A DNA stretch of 64,000 nt from Anaerocolumna chitinilytica (GTDB lineage: Bacteria; Bacillota; Clostridia; Lachnospirales; Lachnospiraceae): NCBI RefSeq assembly GCF_014218355.1, contig NZ_AP023368.1, positions 1,058,001 to 1,122,000 of the forward strand, written 5' to 3'. Of this stretch, positions 63,618-64,000 are shown piece by piece. Positions within the stretch are counted from its first letter, which is position 1. Each line of letters opens with the position of its first letter. A program made the translations under genes and the position numbers. Below the pieces are notes generated by a model that did not search any database, had not been told where the DNA came from, and worked only from the letters and a program-made list of their open reading frames with translations.

Positions 63618-64000
63618 ATGTCTGAATTGGTTCATAACAGTATAAAAATCGAAGAGTACAGAAAAAGAGCAGAAGAGCTGGTCGCACAGATGACATTGGA
63701 AGAAAAAGTATTTCAGATGCTTCACTCTGCCCCAGCTATTGAAAGACTTGGGGTAAAGGCCTACAACTGGTGGAACGAAGGACTTCACGGAGTGGCCAGG
63801 GCAGGAGTGGCTACGGTATTTCCCCAGGCAATCGGCCTTGCCGCAACCTTTAATGAGGATTTATTGGAAGAGGTAGCGGATGCCATCTCAACGGAAGCCA
63901 GAGGAAAATTCGCCATGCAGCAGGAATTCGGCGATACGGATATTTATAAAGGGCTGACCCTCTGGTCGCCTAATATCAATATTTTCCGCGATCCCAGATG
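63618..64000 (+). CDS. GH3 glycosidase (beta-xylosidase/beta-glucosidase), N-terminal part
   Basis: Cut by the right edge after 127 codons. ATG 63618 follows GGAG by seven bases. The visible part is the start of a GH3 barrel: RAEELVAQMTLEEKVFQM, YNWWNEGLHGVARAG, FPQAIGLAATFN and LTLWSPNINIFRDPRW, the pattern of beta-xylosidase and related GH3 enzymes of gut and soil Clostridia. No signal peptide. The catalytic Asp and acid Glu lie beyond the window. It would cleave sugars from oligosaccharides brought in by the preceding transporter. Confidence 0.9.
   Translation, partial: MSELVHNSIKIEEYRKRAEELVAQMTLEEKVFQMLHSAPAIERLGVKAYNWWNEGLHGVARAGVATVFPQAIGLAATFNEDLLEEVADAISTEARGKFAMQQEFGDTDIYKGLTLWSPNINIFRDPR

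Overview
The window reads as chromosome of a low-GC, anaerobic, plant-polysaccharide-degrading Firmicute of the Lachnospiraceae type (Lachnoclostridium, Anaerocolumna or relatives). This is inferred from strong AGGAGG ribosome-binding sites, ATG/TTG/GTG starts, Gram-positive lipoproteins, Firmicute riboswitch classes, many AraC regulators and YesM/YesN-type two-component systems next to glycoside hydrolases. No rRNA, tRNA, CRISPR array or intact transposase was found.

Left part (1-25500), housekeeping and cofactor genes: a truncated subtilisin-like protease; an ECF vitamin-uptake S component; larB and larC of nickel-pincer cofactor synthesis, convergent on a shared terminator; an EAL-CBS-GGDEF cyclic-di-GMP protein; a TPP-riboswitch operon for uptake of a thiamine precursor (thiamine-binding protein, ThiX, ThiY, ThiZ); a rod-shaped structured RNA candidate; an AI-2E family permease; a Panacea/SocA-type antitoxin-like gene beside six tandem 80-81 bp palindromic repeats; a DUF2156 protein; typA/bipA with a long leader; a tandem-OB SSB-like protein; a guanidine-I riboswitch with a Gdx/SugE exporter; a palindromic composite element; a lysine riboswitch before dapA, then dapB; a mini-gene for a holin-like toxin peptide; and a four-gene GldA/GldF/GldG/DUF4340 ABC operon.

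Middle part (25500-36200): a probable foreign islet of higher GC (AraC/GyrI regulator plus a C45-family hydrolase, bordered by palindromic or GC-rich junk), a short UvrA-type ATPase, a divergent AraC regulator and GH8 oligoxylanase, and a Gfo/Idh/MocA - ThuA - Gfo/Idh/MocA operon.

Right part (36300-64000), hemicellulose oligosaccharide use, nearly all on the + strand: two AraC regulators and a GH31 alpha-glycosidase; an AraC regulator and the araA-araD-araB arabinose operon; then two successive modules, each with a YesM-type histidine kinase, YesN-type response regulator, lipoprotein binding protein and two LplB/LplC-type permeases. The first module is followed by a type-B carboxylesterase and a GH27 glycosidase, the second by a GH3 glycosidase cut by the window end. 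Neither module has its own ATPase, so they probably share one encoded elsewhere. Together this suggests capture and intracellular breakdown of arabinose-, xylose- and galactose-containing oligosaccharides.

The least explained features are the rod RNA (9499-9637), the palindromic repeat array and its degenerate copy in the ara operon, the palindromic element at 17160-17526, the orphan Panacea gene and the holin-like mini-gene. All calls were made by reading; no database search or folding program was run.
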